Source: Sulfurovum sp. AR
Lineage (GTDB): Bacteria; Campylobacterota; Campylobacteria; Campylobacterales; Sulfurovaceae
DNA: 64,000 nt
NCBI RefSeq assembly: GCF_000296775.1
Contig: NZ_AJLE01000006.1
Location: 186,001-250,000 of the forward strand
Reading direction: 5' to 3'
Shown here: one piece after another, positions 7,784 through 17,427 of the stretch
How positions within the stretch are numbered: the stretch's first letter is position 1
How the letters are laid out: every line of letters begins with the position of its first letter
Translations under genes and position numbers: made by a program
Notes under the pieces: generated by a model
Seen by the model: the letters and a program-made list of their open reading frames with translations, nothing else
Databases searched by the model: none
What the model was told of the DNA's origin: nothing

Positions 7784-9571
7784 TTATTGCGTGATACGCT
7801 CCAAATGTGTGGCGAAATCTTCAGGAGGGATAAATCCTGTCAAACTTTTTTCAGGCAAGTAATTATTTGCTTTATCAAAAAAGATGATGTTTGGAGTACC
7901 GAAGAGTTCAAACTTCTTCAGTAATGCTTTGTCTGCATCCGTATTGTCTGTAAGATCTATCTTGATAAACGTGAAGTTTTTAAGATGCTCTTGTACACGT
8001 GGATCGGGAAATGTGATCTCTTCGAGTTCTGTACATGCAGTACAAGACTTTTTCCCAAAGTCCACCACTACAGGCTTCTCTGATTCACGTACCTCTTTCA
8101 TAAGTCGCTCAACACTATAGCCTCTGTGACTCTCTTTGTCTGCACTCATAGATGCAGTAGGTGTTACACTGGTTTGCACCTGTGTAAATTTTTCAAAAGG
8201 TCTGATCATTGAACTTGCACCACTGATACCGCCGATGAAGAGTGATACCCCGTAGAGTAAAAATACCATAGCCAATAGCTGAAACAGTTTCTTTGCGCCA
8301 TGTGTTGCACTGCTAGGATTAAATACTCCCATATAGAGTGCTGAACCTATCAACAACAATGCCCACAATATCATCGTAAGACTGTCCGGAAGTATACGTG
8401 AAAGCATAAAGATACCAAGACCCAGCATCATCACACCAAATGTTTGAGAAACCGCTGTCATCCATCCACCAGGTTTTGGCATAAATTTACCTGCTCCCAG
8501 TCCGACAATAAGTAGTGGCATACCCATACCTATACTCATGATAAAGAGTGCTGCCCCTCCCAGAAGTGCATCACCCGTATGGGAAATGAACAGTACAGCC
8601 CCGCCAAGCGGTGGTGCAACACACGGCCCGACGATCAATGCAGAGAGCAATCCCATAACAGCCGTACCCAAGATACCCTTACCTTGGGCATTGTCACTTA
8701 CACTGCTTAATTTCGACTGCCATGAAGCTGGAAGCCCTATCTCATAATATCCAAATAGGGAGAATGCCAAAGCCACGAACATCGCTGCAAAAAGCGTCAA
8801 GACCCAAGGTGTCTGCATCGCGGTCTGGATATCTGCACCGACTAGTCCCGCTATGATCCCTACCGCTGTATAGGTCAGCGCCATAGAAACGACATAGACC
8901 AAAGAGGTGAAAAATGCCTGGGCTACGCTTGGTTTTTCATTTCCTCCCTGCTGCGAAACGATAATCGAAGACAAGATGGGTATCATAGGGAAAATACATG
9001 GTGTCAACGATAGCAATAAACCAAAAATAAAGAAAAGAAGCAAGATGAATATAGAGCTTTCATTCACCAATATATCTGCTATTTTCGCTGTATTACCCTC
9101 ATTTACGAGTTTTGATATCTTATCAAACAGACCGAGTTCTGCTCCTTTGAAATCAAAAGTTTTTTTAATCGGCTGATAACAGATGCCTGCATCTGAACAC
9201 CCTTGAAACTCGATCTCAAGTGTGTAATCACCTTTAACTTTGGACGCGATCTCTTTGACAGGAATAAGGACAAGTACCTCTTTTTCGTACACCATATCAC
9301 CATCAAAATCATGTGCTTGTGGTTTTGTAACGGTCAATGCAATAGAGGAAGGAGAAATGATTCTATATATTAGTGAATTTTCATACACATGAATTTTATC
9401 TGCCATGTTGATCTTGGTTTCTATCACTTCATCTTTGAGTACTGCACTTACTTGGAATGCTTCATCCGGCGATAAAAACTTCTGTTTTTTCAGTACACTC
9501 TCAAACCCTGCAGATGCAAATGTACTGAAAAGGAAACTCAATAAGAGTAACTTTTTTACTAAATCATTCAT
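7784..9571 (-). CDS. dsbD: Thiol:disulfide interchange protein DsbD
   Basis: Carries reducing power from cytoplasmic thioredoxin across the inner membrane to periplasmic thiol proteins, including those in cytochrome c maturation. The 595 residues show a signal peptide; an N-terminal periplasmic domain with the cysteine pair CSDAGIC; a central eight-helix domain with the cysteines of SLTPCIFPMIP and VGPCVAPPLGG; and a C-terminal thioredoxin-like domain with KKSCTACTELEE as the CxxC site. This is the full three-domain architecture. A GAGAA ribosome site precedes the ATG. It fits the c-type cytochrome at 1.8 kb. It is divergent from the YyaL-type gene. Confidence 0.95.
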   Translation of the reverse strand: MNDLVKKLLLLSFLFSTFASAGFESVLKKQKFLSPDEAFQVSAVLKDEVIETKINMADKIHVYENSLIYRIISPSSIALTVTKPQAHDFDGDMVYEKEVLVLIPVKEIASKVKGDYTLEIEFQGCSDAGICYQPIKKTFDFKGAELGLFDKISKLVNEGNTAKIADILVNESSIFILLLFFIFGLLLSLTPCIFPMIPILSSIIVSQQGGNEKPSVAQAFFTSLVYVVSMALTYTAVGIIAGLVGADIQTAMQTPWVLTLFAAMFVALAFSLFGYYEIGLPASWQSKLSSVSDNAQGKGILGTAVMGLLSALIVGPCVAPPLGGAVLFISHTGDALLGGAALFIMSIGMGMPLLIVGLGAGKFMPKPGGWMTAVSQTFGVMMLGLGIFMLSRILPDSLTMILWALLLIGSALYMGVFNPSSATHGAKKLFQLLAMVFLLYGVSLFIGGISGASSMIRPFEKFTQVQTSVTPTASMSADKESHRGYSVERLMKEVRESEKPVVVDFGKKSCTACTELEEITFPDPRVQEHLKNFTFIKIDLTDNTDADKALLKKFELFGTPNIIFFDKANNYLPEKSLTGFIPPEDFATHLERITQ

Positions 9572-9671
9572 TATTTTCTCTTTTATATTAAACTTTTATA
9601 GTATTCTATTGTACTATTCGTGTATACGCTGTGTAATATTACCAATAATTGGTTAACAATAAAGGTTAAAA

Positions 9672-11603
9672 ATGGCAAATCGTCTTAAAAATGAGCACTC
9701 CCCTTACTTACAGCAACATGCTGATAATCCTGTAGACTGGTACCCTTGGGGAGAAGAAGCCTTTGAAAAAGCACGAAAAGAAAACAAGGCGATCTTTCTT
9801 TCCATAGGGTACAGTTCTTGTCACTGGTGCCATGTGATGGAAGATGAATCTTTTAAAGATGAAGCGACTGCGAAGATACTGAATAAACACTTTGTTGCAG
9901 TCAAAGTAGACAGGGAAGAGCGTCCGGATATAGACAAACATTTTCAGGAAGTTTACCAGCTGATGAACCAGCGTCCGGGGGGCTGGCCTACGTCCATCTT
10001 TCTCACACAAGAACGAAAGCCTTTTTACTCTGCTACATATATACCTGATGAGCCACGTTATGGGATGATGAGCTTTTCAAGCCTACTCGAAGTCATCGCT
10101 GACAAATACAGCAAAGAAAAAGCTCTGCTTACCGAAAAAGCCGATGAGATACTCCGTTTTCTCAATCCTAAAGAAGATAGAATACAGGCTACAAAATTGG
10201 ACCTCAGCATCATAGGAAGGGTTTCAGACCAGGCCAAACAACTCTTTGATAATACAAACGGCGGCTTTAACAAAGCGCCTAAATTCCCTCAAGCCTCGAT
10301 GCTTGATCTACTCTTAGACCTCTACCGTATCACAGGAGATAAAGAGACACGTGACATGGCACTACACTCACTCACCTGTATGGCAAAAGGTGGATTGAGA
10401 GATCTTGTGGAGGGTGGTTTTTGCCGTTACTCTACCGATAATGAATGGCTCGTACCTCATTTTGAAAAGATGACATATGACAATGCCCTGCTGGCAGAAG
10501 TCTACCTCAAAGCCTATCATGTAAGTGGAAAGGATTTTTACAGATCTGTTGCTTTTGAAACGATAGATTTTATGATAGAAGAAATGAGTGAGGATGGTCT
10601 TTTCTACTCTGCCTCTGATGCCGATACGGAAGGAGAAGAAGGCAAATACTTTGTCTATACCTATGAAAAAGCGTTAAAGTCTTTTGATAAAGCAGGTATC
10701 CCTAAGGAGGAGCACACTGCTCTTGCCGAGGCACTGCATATCACAAAAGAAGGAAACTTTGAAGGTAAAAACATTGTACGTATAGAGGATCCCACACATA
10801 ACGATATCCCTTACTATGATGAAGCGATACAGGCACTTAGAAAACGTAGAGAAAAGCGTACTCACCCTTTCATAGATAAAAAAGTCCTTGTTTCATGGAA
10901 TGCTATGATGATCAAAACGCTCTTCAAAGCCTCTCGTGCAGATAATGCTTATCTAAAACCAGCGCTCAGATCCCTGGATGCATTACTGAAAAGTATGTAC
11001 ATCAATTCTGAACTCTTTCACTCTACGCTGATGGGTAAAAAACCAAAGATCAAAGCATTTTTGGAAGATTATGCCTATCTTGCAGAAACGCTTATTGAAG
11101 CCTATGAAAGTACACTTGATGAAACCTATCTTATGACGGCAACCAAACTGACGAACAGTGCCATTGAAAAATACTTTGTCCAGGGAAAATGGAAGTTCTC
11201 ACGCGGAGAGTTTGAAACCAATGCGGACATCTATGACAGCTCCTATCCCTCTTCCGTTGCTACCATGCTCTCCGTGCTTTACAGCATCTCTTCTTTGGTG
11301 GATGTCGTCTATAAAAAGTTTGTCTTTAAAACACTCGAGATCTACTCTTATGATATTATGCGCCAACCCATCTCTACTCCACGTATGAGCCGCATGGTGG
11401 TCCGTTATCTCAAAGATGATGTCATTATCAAAGCCAAAGAGGATGTCCTGAAAACACATATAAAAGAGCTAGATATCCTCCCTCATCCTTTCTCGCTATT
11501 GAAAAATGACACCAATGACGGTTTTATGCTGTGTAATTCCAACAGCTGTTTTGGACATGAAAAAGATTTTAAAGGCATCATAGAAATTTTAGAGAAACGT
11601 TAA
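9672..11603 (+). CDS. YyaL/DUF255 thioredoxin-domain protein
   Basis: Member of the large YyaL/SSP411 family: an N-terminal thioredoxin-like domain (about 1-165) fused to an (alpha/alpha)6 barrel related to N-acylglucosamine 2-epimerases and cellobiose epimerases. Diagnostic segments are [31 protein letters not shown] with the CxxC pair, [25 protein letters not shown]-like text, and [18 protein letters not shown]. The 643-residue length fits. The reaction of the bacterial proteins is not established. Its stop overlaps the apbE start by one base, so the two are translationally coupled. Confidence 0.88.
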   Translation: MANRLKNEHSPYLQQHADNPVDWYPWGEEAFEKARKENKAIFLSIGYSSCHWCHVMEDESFKDEATAKILNKHFVAVKVDREERPDIDKHFQEVYQLMNQRPGGWPTSIFLTQERKPFYSATYIPDEPRYGMMSFSSLLEVIADKYSKEKALLTEKADEILRFLNPKEDRIQATKLDLSIIGRVSDQAKQLFDNTNGGFNKAPKFPQASMLDLLLDLYRITGDKETRDMALHSLTCMAKGGLRDLVEGGFCRYSTDNEWLVPHFEKMTYDNALLAEVYLKAYHVSGKDFYRSVAFETIDFMIEEMSEDGLFYSASDADTEGEEGKYFVYTYEKALKSFDKAGIPKEEHTALAEALHITKEGNFEGKNIVRIEDPTHNDIPYYDEAIQALRKRREKRTHPFIDKKVLVSWNAMMIKTLFKASRADNAYLKPALRSLDALLKSMYINSELFHSTLMGKKPKIKAFLEDYAYLAETLIEAYESTLDETYLMTATKLTNSAIEKYFVQGKWKFSRGEFETNADIYDSSYPSSVATMLSVLYSISSLVDVVYKKFVFKTLEIYSYDIMRQPISTPRMSRMVVRYLKDDVIIKAKEDVLKTHIKELDILPHPFSLLKNDTNDGFMLCNSNSCFGHEKDFKGIIEILEKR

Positions 11604-12466
11604 TGCGACGTCTCTTTGTTCTTTTATTTCCTCTGTTTGTACTTGCACAAGAGGAACTGCAAACACGTACACAAGTACTTATGGGTACTTTTGTAAGCAT
11701 TTCATTACCACCAAAATACAATCAGGAGATCACCCAATCATTTGAACTACTCAAACGTATCGAAAATTCCCTCTCTACCTATGATGAGACTGCTGTACTG
11801 GCAAACTTGAATAAGGACCATCATGTAAAGTATGATCCTTATCTGGCTGAAGCCCTTACACTATCAAGAGATTATTATGAACAAACTAATGGTTATTTTG
11901 ATATTACAATTGGATCGATCTCCAAAAAACTCTATCATTTTGGTGAAGAAAAAACCTATTCCCCCTCTAGACAAGCATTGCAAAGTGCCCATCTGGATAT
12001 CCACGGTATCCAGATAGATAACAAGCAGATCATCACAGATAAAAACATCACCATAGACTTGGGTGGTATGGGGAAAGGCTATGGTGCAGATAAGGTTTCC
12101 GAATACCTTAACGATAAAAATATTACAAAAGGGACCATCGCTCTGAGCGGAGATATCAGATGTTTGGATCGTTGTGAGGTTTATCTTCAGTCACCCTACT
12201 CTGAACAGACATTTGCCAAAATCCAAAGTAAAAACCCTCAGCTCTCCATTTCTACAAGCGGGACCTACAGGAGATTTGCCACCACACAATCAGAACATCA
12301 CCTCATCAATCCAAAAACAGCTTCACAGGGCCGTGAATTTGTGTCCGTATCACTTTTTACCACTGCAAACAATGCAAAGATCGATGCCTATGCCACAGCA
12401 CTTTCTGTCATGTCCAGAACAGAAGCATTGGCATTTTTAAAAAAAATAAAGAGATTGGTTTTGTAG
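11603..12466 (+). CDS. apbE: FAD:protein FMN transferase ApbE (3' frameshifted)
   Basis: ApbE transfers FMN from FAD to a Thr/Ser of exported flavoproteins in the periplasm. A signal peptide ([16 protein letters not shown]) is followed by family motifs: TRTQVLMGTFVSISLP, the flavin-binding DLGGMGKGYGADKV and the metal-binding DAYATALSVMS. The frame shifts at an A8 run (12439-12446): the product ends KKIKRLVL, while one added A would restore an ApbE-like end (NKEIGFVVVDKEGKILY...). The loss is close to the C-terminus, so activity may survive. The likely substrate, an FMN-binding protein at 13454-13981, is encoded in the operon facing it. Confidence 0.88.
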   Translation: MRRLFVLLFPLFVLAQEELQTRTQVLMGTFVSISLPPKYNQEITQSFELLKRIENSLSTYDETAVLANLNKDHHVKYDPYLAEALTLSRDYYEQTNGYFDITIGSISKKLYHFGEEKTYSPSRQALQSAHLDIHGIQIDNKQIITDKNITIDLGGMGKGYGADKVSEYLNDKNITKGTIALSGDIRCLDRCEVYLQSPYSEQTFAKIQSKNPQLSISTSGTYRRFATTQSEHHLINPKTASQGREFVSVSLFTTANNAKIDAYATALSVMSRTEALAFLKKIKRLVL

Positions 12467-12648
12467 TGGTAGATAAAGAAGGAAAGATACTTTATGGAAA
12501 TTTAACCAATCTCCTTGACATAGAGTGGTTAGATTATAAGGAAAACCCGACCAGTCCAAGTATAAGTAAAAATAACAGTACAAAACCTGAAAGTGCTACG
12601 AGTTTGATCCATCCCGATACCACAAGTCCAAAGGCAATGGCAAAATAA
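12447..12648 (+). pseudogene. out-of-frame 3' end of apbE
   Basis: After the A8 run the ApbE-like sequence continues in the +1 frame with EIGFVVVDKEGKILYGN and LLDIEWLDYKEN, the expected C-terminal strand region of the family. The open frame then runs on to 12648, overlapping the 3' end of the convergent membrane-protein gene by 115 bases; the last 25 or so codons look like antisense of that gene rather than ApbE. Either a true one-base deletion, slippage during transcription, or an assembly error. Confidence 0.65.
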
Positions 12649-12977
12649 GAAAAGATATCAAACAATGCAAAAACAAAGAGAAACATTGCCACGATAAAAG
12701 ACAATTTTTGTGAAAATTTGGTACTGAACAACATAAAATGTGCTGTGACAAAGATCAGTGTTCCTATAGCAAAAAGATGCGGCGTAGCTACTTCTATCAG
12801 ACCTTCTACACTCTTTTCTACAGGAGATGCTATGATATTTTTCAGTGTACTTATCACAGTGTCACTGCACTCTAATCCCTGAGAAAGTAAAAAAAGCCAT
12901 ATTCCGCTCATTAAGATCAAAAGAACATAAATGAGCATATATCTGATAGGAAGACTATAGAGTGCTATATTTTTCAT
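12534..12977 (-). CDS. small membrane protein, putative haem-b binding subunit
   Basis: I do not recognise the family. The 147-residue product has about four membrane segments. Its third hydrophobic stretch, ATPHLFAIGTLIFVTAHFML, carries H67 and H80, thirteen residues apart on one predicted helix, a spacing typical of membrane cytochromes that bind two b haems. C37 and E36 lie in the short first loop. The ATG at 12977 overlaps the previous stop as ATGA, so translation is coupled to the 157-residue neighbour. Last gene of the porin/FMN-protein operon; convergent with apbE. Haem binding is inference. Confidence 0.65.
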   Translation of the reverse strand: MKNIALYSLPIRYMLIYVLLILMSGIWLFLLSQGLECSDTVISTLKNIIASPVEKSVEGLIEVATPHLFAIGTLIFVTAHFMLFSTKFSQKLSFIVAMFLFVFALFDIFSYFAIAFGLVVSGWIKLVALSGFVLLFLLILGLVGFSL

Positions 12978-13447
12978 TTGAACAAGAGTTTCTTTAAAAT
13001 GATAATAGCAACTATAGAAGCCAGCACATGCCATAGTACAAAACTGATCAACCACATAGCAGTAAATGACGGACTGACAAAATAGGCAAGTAACAATGTC
13101 ATAGGTGCTAACATTCCCATGATAAAGAGAAGATGTACAACCCATTTTGTCATCACTTTATCCGAATAAAGACGAATATAGATAGAGGAAAGTATTAAGA
13201 GTGCAAAGAGTGTCATAAACAGATCAATATGCACTTGAAGCAGCAGTGAATCTATCAGTATTGGTTCTACAAAGTTCTCTACATCCCCAAAAAGTGTCAC
13301 TGAAGCACTATCGATATCCAAACCGATAACATACGCGTGAAGCACTGCATCAAATCCAAGATAGAGAAATATCGCAAATACAACACTGCCCATCAGATAA
13401 TTGAGTAAGGTAGAGTGTGCCAGATCTTTTGTCACTAAAAATTTCAT
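12974..13447 (-). CDS. His-rich four-helix membrane protein of the FMN module
   Basis: Unrecognised 157-residue integral membrane protein with about four membrane segments. Histidines H11, H37, H73, H105 and H140 lie in or beside them (for example AVLHAYVIGL, LQVHIDLFM, FVLWHVLAS), which would suit haem or metal ligation. It follows the FMN-binding protein gene by six bases and overlaps the next membrane gene by four bases. In flavinylation gene clusters, small membrane proteins next to FMN-binding proteins are commonly electron-transfer partners (established pattern); the specific role here is inference. Confidence 0.65.
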   Translation of the reverse strand: MKFLVTKDLAHSTLLNYLMGSVVFAIFLYLGFDAVLHAYVIGLDIDSASVTLFGDVENFVEPILIDSLLLQVHIDLFMTLFALLILSSIYIRLYSDKVMTKWVVHLLFIMGMLAPMTLLLAYFVSPSFTAMWLISFVLWHVLASIVAIIILKKLLFK

Positions 13448-13453
13448 AATCGA

Positions 13454-13981
13454 TTACTTCAAAACAATTTCATAAATGGCTCTGGCTACTCTTGCACCTT
13501 CTGTGATCGACCTAGCAGAAAGAGTGGAACCACTGATCGTAGGGATATCTTTTCCTACGGTCAGTGTTGCCGACGCATCTCTATTCTGCAGTTGGCCCAT
13601 CCATGTTTTGTTCGGTATGTACTCCGGTGGTTCGCCAAATGCCATAATTTCCGTAAATTTCAAGGTACCGCAGTTATCAAATGCATAGAGTACTGTGGCC
13701 TTCTTTCCTCTTACTTTTCTTGCTATCAATACCGCATATCCTAATCTTTCAGTTTGACTTTTAATATCGTAATAACGGTAAATTTTAGTTCTCACAGCTG
13801 TTTTCGCTCTGGACTGTACCTGAGAAAACTGTTTTTTTGTCAGTATAATCTGTTTTGGATCTATGGTAGTCACATCGGTAAATGAAGATTTGATCACATC
13901 ATCTACAGACGCTTTGCTACCGGCAACACTGCTTTGGGACAGCAGTGTCCCGAGTAGCAGTGTAAACAAGATTTTTTTCAT
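13454..13981 (-). CDS. periplasmic FMN-binding domain protein (covalent flavin acceptor)
   Basis: A 175-residue exported protein with signal peptide MKKILFTLLLGTLLSQSSVAG and an FMN-binding domain like that of NqrC/RnfG. The ApbE modification site is the SGSTLSARSI segment about 25 residues from the end, where the Thr would carry FMN. FGEPPEYIPNKTWMGQLQNR resembles the usual segment preceding the acceptor. It lies 14 bases after the porin gene and 6 before a His-rich membrane gene, with apbE facing the operon. Together they read as a periplasmic flavin electron-transfer module. Confidence 0.85.
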   Translation of the reverse strand: MKKILFTLLLGTLLSQSSVAGSKASVDDVIKSSFTDVTTIDPKQIILTKKQFSQVQSRAKTAVRTKIYRYYDIKSQTERLGYAVLIARKVRGKKATVLYAFDNCGTLKFTEIMAFGEPPEYIPNKTWMGQLQNRDASATLTVGKDIPTISGSTLSARSITEGARVARAIYEIVLK

Positions 13982-13995
13982 TGTGTATCCACGTA

Positions 13996-15252
13996 TTAAA
14001 ATATAAAGCCTAGACCGAAAGAAAATGTATTAGTATCTACATTATTCACTTCTTTCATCGCGTAGTCAGCTTTCAAGACCACCTGATCCGCAGGGAAGAA
14101 ATTTAAACCGATTGTAACAATTTCTGTCTGAAATGTATCTTCATTTGATCCATTCACTGTCTTTTCTACAGGGTTAAAGTCTTGATACTGTGCAAAAACC
14201 GGTAATTTATAATCAAGTCCTACTAACGAAGAGACATCATAAGATGCATTCACATAATAACCACTTGCTTTTTCAACTGCATTACCACTTAACTTCTCTG
14301 CACCATCCAAGTTTGTCTGTGTGTAAAGCCCGTACATTGAGAATGGACCGTTATCATAGCTTGCATGGATATCAAACATTGTAGTGGTGAGTCCAGATAC
14401 ATCCTGAATTGGATCAGTTGCTTTTGGATCTTTAAGGTTTGAACCTTCGCCATAATATACAGAAGCACCAACCATCAGTCCATTGATACCAGTATAATCC
14501 ACTCGTCCTACAAATGCAGGTTCAAAAGATGCATCCTTACTCGCACCGAGTCTACCTTCTCTTATCCATTTACTCTGAGTATCATCGCCTCTTGTATATT
14601 CACTGTTTAGATTCAATGCATTGATCATACCCACTGTATAGTCAATATCTGCACTGTCGAATCTACCATAGACCAATGCTCCATTTTCATGCCAAGTACT
14701 TGGAAGAAGGTGTTTTTCAATATCTGGTCTTTGTACTGTGTTGAAGAGTGTCGGTTCATGTCTGAGGTTTACCAGCCCCATTGGTGTAAGTACATGCCCG
14801 AGTCTTAAGTTAGCTTGCTCACTAAGTAAGAAGTCAAGATAGAAAAACTCTACAACTACTTTACCACCATTTCCAGCATCAGCACCATGCTCAAACTCTA
14901 TCTCTGTGTTCAGTACGATCCAGTCATTGAATTTGTATCCAAAATAGGTAATGAATCTATAGACATCTGCAAAATCATCTCCATTATCAGGATTTGCATA
15001 GAACATCTCGCCATATCCACCTATAGAGAGTGGGTTTTTAGAGAAATAGACTTTAGAAGCTGCTGGTCCCATACCGCTGTATGATTTTTGTGTGTCTACC
15101 AGTGTAAAACCACCTGTTTGTGTAGCAAGTACCTCTTCTGTAAGTACTGTGTTCTGTTCTTCTAATGCTGTCACTCTCTCCTCTAGTGATGCTGCTTGAA
15201 CTCCTGTTGCCAATATAGCTGCTAGGCTTAATGCCGTAGTTACTCTTTTCAT
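13996..15252 (-). CDS. outer-membrane porin (OprO/OprP-like) with N-terminal coiled coil
   Basis: The 418-residue product has a signal peptide (MKRVTTALSLAAILATGVQA), a short coiled coil (LEERVTALEEQNTVLTEE), then a beta-barrel that ends in SFGLGFIF with a terminal Phe. Segments such as SIGGYGEMFYANPD, EIEFEHG, LRLGHVLTPMGLVNLRHEPT and WHENGALVYG resemble the phosphate-selective porin O/P family. True substrate unknown. It is the first gene of an operon with the FMN-binding protein and two membrane proteins, and two Fur-box-like palindromes lie upstream, so iron-responsive expression is likely. A GGGAA ribosome site precedes the ATG. Confidence 0.82.
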   Translation of the reverse strand: MKRVTTALSLAAILATGVQAASLEERVTALEEQNTVLTEEVLATQTGGFTLVDTQKSYSGMGPAASKVYFSKNPLSIGGYGEMFYANPDNGDDFADVYRFITYFGYKFNDWIVLNTEIEFEHGADAGNGGKVVVEFFYLDFLLSEQANLRLGHVLTPMGLVNLRHEPTLFNTVQRPDIEKHLLPSTWHENGALVYGRFDSADIDYTVGMINALNLNSEYTRGDDTQSKWIREGRLGASKDASFEPAFVGRVDYTGINGLMVGASVYYGEGSNLKDPKATDPIQDVSGLTTTMFDIHASYDNGPFSMYGLYTQTNLDGAEKLSGNAVEKASGYYVNASYDVSSLVGLDYKLPVFAQYQDFNPVEKTVNGSNEDTFQTEIVTIGLNFFPADQVVLKADYAMKEVNNVDTNTFSFGLGFIF

Positions 15253-15283
15253 TTGTATTCCCTTTTCTTTTTTTCATTTAAAT

Positions 15284-15298
15284 TGATAATTATTATCT
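15284..15298 (-). promoter_or_regulatory. Fur-box-like palindrome (proximal)
   Basis: TGATAATTATTATCT matches the 7-1-7 Fur consensus TGATAATnATTATCA at 13 of 14 informative positions, and GATAAT/ATTATC is a perfect 6-1-6 palindrome. It lies about 30 bases upstream of the porin ATG, where a bound repressor would block the promoter. Binding is inferred from the consensus only. Confidence 0.65.
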
Positions 15299-15352
15299 AA
15301 ATTATTACCTAGGCGGAAATTTATCAAAAGAATTCTTAAGAGTTTATTAAAT

Positions 15353-15367
15353 TGATAACAATTATTA
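15353..15367 (-). promoter_or_regulatory. Fur-box-like palindrome (distal)
   Basis: TGATAACAATTATTA matches the 7-1-7 Fur consensus at 12 of 14 informative positions. It lies 69 bases upstream of the proximal site in the same leader. Paired sites strengthen the case for iron control of the porin operon, but the region is AT-rich, so a chance match is possible. Confidence 0.45.
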
Positions 15368-15578
15368 AAATAAAAACAAAAAAATACTTTTGAATCATTT
15401 TCACCATTTCCTGTACCGTAGTTACAAATCAATATCATGTTGAAAATGAAAATATACCGCAAAATCTTTGTAGAGAGGTAAGATTACATATTCTATGCTA
15501 CAAAGATACAACATGCGTTACACACTTACTCCCCACCACTATGTCATAATGGCATTATCATCATTAAAGGAGTCGATC

Positions 15579-15776
15579 ATGACATGCAATATAGGAAAAG
15601 TAGATAGAATCATTAGGATTGTACTGGGTGTAGCACTACTGGGTTGGGGTATCATGAATGGCAATATCATTGCTGATGTGGTTGGAGGCGTACTTCTCTT
15701 TACTGCGATCATCGGATGGTGTCCACCCTATGCCCTGTTTGGGATCAATACTGGATGTAACCCGAAGAAAGATTAA
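15579..15776 (+). CDS. DUF2892 small membrane protein
   Basis: A 65-residue protein matching DUF2892, found alone or fused to rhodanese domains as in YgaP. The family pattern is visible: MTCNIGKVDRIIRIVLG, then two membrane segments and WCPPYALFGINTGC at the end. Cysteines at 3, 49 and 60 are the family-typical ones. The ATG at 15579 is chosen because an AAAGGAG ribosome site lies 6 bases before it; the open frame extends 28 codons further upstream without support. Function unknown, often tied to sulfur metabolism. Confidence 0.85.
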   Translation: MTCNIGKVDRIIRIVLGVALLGWGIMNGNIIADVVGGVLLFTAIIGWCPPYALFGINTGCNPKKD

Positions 15777-15877
15777 GTTTTAAACCCTGAACTGTGAGAC
15801 TTGAAACCAAAGGATACAATTTTACATTTCTATCGAAGAAAATATACTTTTATGGCATATAATAATCTTATAATAGA

Positions 15878-15883
15878 TATAAT
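15878..15883 (+). promoter_or_regulatory. -10 box for DUF1538 operon, near-leaderless
   Basis: TATAAT ends 8 bases before the ATG at 15892, and no ribosome site lies between. The predicted transcript would start within 0-3 bases of the start codon. No clear -35 element is seen, as usual in this phylum. Confidence 0.6.
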
Positions 15884-15891
15884 TTCTTTCT

Positions 15892-17427
15892 ATGAAAGAA
15901 AGTTTAAATATATTTTACGGAGATCTAAAAAATTCTTTTAAAGATCTCCTTCCCATTATCATTGTCGTGGCGCTGTTTCAAGGTATTATCATCCGAACTG
16001 TGCCTGATAATCTCACTTCGATCATCATAGGTCTTACGATAGTGGCTGTAGGCTTGGCGCTTTTTATCCGTGGTCTTGAACTGGGTATCTTCCCTATAGG
16101 TGAAGGATTGGCCATAGACTTTGCTAAAAAAGGCTCGGTCTTTTGGCTATTGCTTTTTGCTTTTACCATAGGATTTTCAACCACTGTCGCAGAGCCTGCA
16201 CTTATCGCTATTGCAGATAAGGCTGCACTGATATCTAATGGTCTGGTAGATGCATTCTGGCTTCGTATGACCGTGGCGCTCTCTGTAGGTTTTGCCATTG
16301 CATTGGGGACACTTCGTATCTTATTGGGTCATCCTATCGCCTACTATATCATTACAGGGTACATCTTGGTCGTACTCGTAACATTTTTTGCGCCTAAAGA
16401 GATCATAGGACTGGCATATGACAGTGGAGGAGTCACCACTTCTACGGTCACAGTGCCACTGGTTGCTGCACTGGGAATCGGTTTGTCTTCAAGTATCAAA
16501 GGCCGTAACCCTGCCATAGACGGTTTTGGTCTCATCGCTTTTGCATCTCTGACACCTATGATATTTGTACAGATTTATGGCATTATTGTCTATAGTTTAG
16601 GAGAGACAAGCAGCGCAGCACCCGTTGTTTCAGAAGTAGTTGAAACTGTAAGGTCTGCAGCAACTGCATATACATTTTCTGCAATGGATACCTTTATGGA
16701 ACTTCTGGGTGTGATCAAGGATGTTGCCCCTATTCTCATAGTCATATTCTTTTTTCAGTATCTCATTATCAAAAAACCTGTAGCACACTTACATAAAATA
16801 GCTACTGGTATCATTATGGTGATCCTGGGACTGTATGCATTCATCGTAGGACTTGAAATGGGGCTTTTCCCTATAGGAGAGACGATTGCCTTTCAGCTCA
16901 CAGATATGGGCAACAACCTGCTTATTTATCTGTTTGCATTTCTCATAGGTTTCTCTACAACGATGGCAGAACCTGCTCTTTTGGCTATAGCAATCAAAGC
17001 AGAAGAGATAAGTGAAGGGAAAATTAAACAAAATATACTTAGAATGATAGTCGCATTTGGTGTAGCTATTGGGATTGGTTTAGGCTCATACCGTATCGTT
17101 GCCGGTGATCCGATACATTACTATATAATTGTAGGCTATATCTTTGTTATTATATTTACCTATTTCGCACCAAATTACATTATACCTATTGCCTATGACA
17201 GTGGTGGGGTTACTACTTCAACGGTCACTGTACCATTGGTGGCAGCACTGGGCTTGGGATTGGCAGAGAACATAGAGGGACGTAATCCATTGATAGATGG
17301 ATTTGGTCTCATTGCCTTTGCCTCCCTGTTTCCAATGCTTACTGTGATGGGGTATGGTATTCATGCAGAGTATTATAAAAAGAGACAGAAGGTAGAACCA
17401 TCCAATATTGAAGGAGAAGTATTATGA
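15892..17427 (+). CDS. DUF1538 duplicated membrane protein, putative transporter
   Basis: A 511-residue integral membrane protein of the DUF1538 family, function unknown. It is an internal duplication: each half has GLE[LM]G[IL]FPIGE, GFSTT[VM]AEPAL[IL][23 protein letters not shown] and [15 protein letters not shown], first at about residues 63-225 and again at about 325-490. Two-fold duplication with conserved helix-breaking Gly/Ser/Thr motifs in each half is typical of secondary transporters with inverted repeats (inference). Its stop overlaps the start of a P-II-like gene, and a CBS-domain gene follows, which suggests nucleotide-gated control of transport. Confidence 0.85.
   Translation: MKESLNIFYGDLKNSFKDLLPIIIVVALFQGIIIRTVPDNLTSIIIGLTIVAVGLALFIRGLELGIFPIGEGLAIDFAKKGSVFWLLLFAFTIGFSTTVAEPALIAIADKAALISNGLVDAFWLRMTVALSVGFAIALGTLRILLGHPIAYYIITGYILVVLVTFFAPKEIIGLAYDSGGVTTSTVTVPLVAALGIGLSSSIKGRNPAIDGFGLIAFASLTPMIFVQIYGIIVYSLGETSSAAPVVSEVVETVRSAATAYTFSAMDTFMELLGVIKDVAPILIVIFFFQYLIIKKPVAHLHKIATGIIMVILGLYAFIVGLEMGLFPIGETIAFQLTDMGNNLLIYLFAFLIGFSTTMAEPALLAIAIKAEEISEGKIKQNILRMIVAFGVAIGIGLGSYRIVAGDPIHYYIIVGYIFVIIFTYFAPNYIIPIAYDSGGVTTSTVTVPLVAALGLGLAENIEGRNPLIDGFGLIAFASLFPMLTVMGYGIHAEYYKKRQKVEPSNIEGEVL

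Noticed and set aside
12978-13145. N-terminal extension of the 147-residue membrane protein
   Set aside because: The 56 extra residues overlap the upstream gene in another frame; the ATG at 12977 overlaps its stop as ATGA, the natural coupled start.
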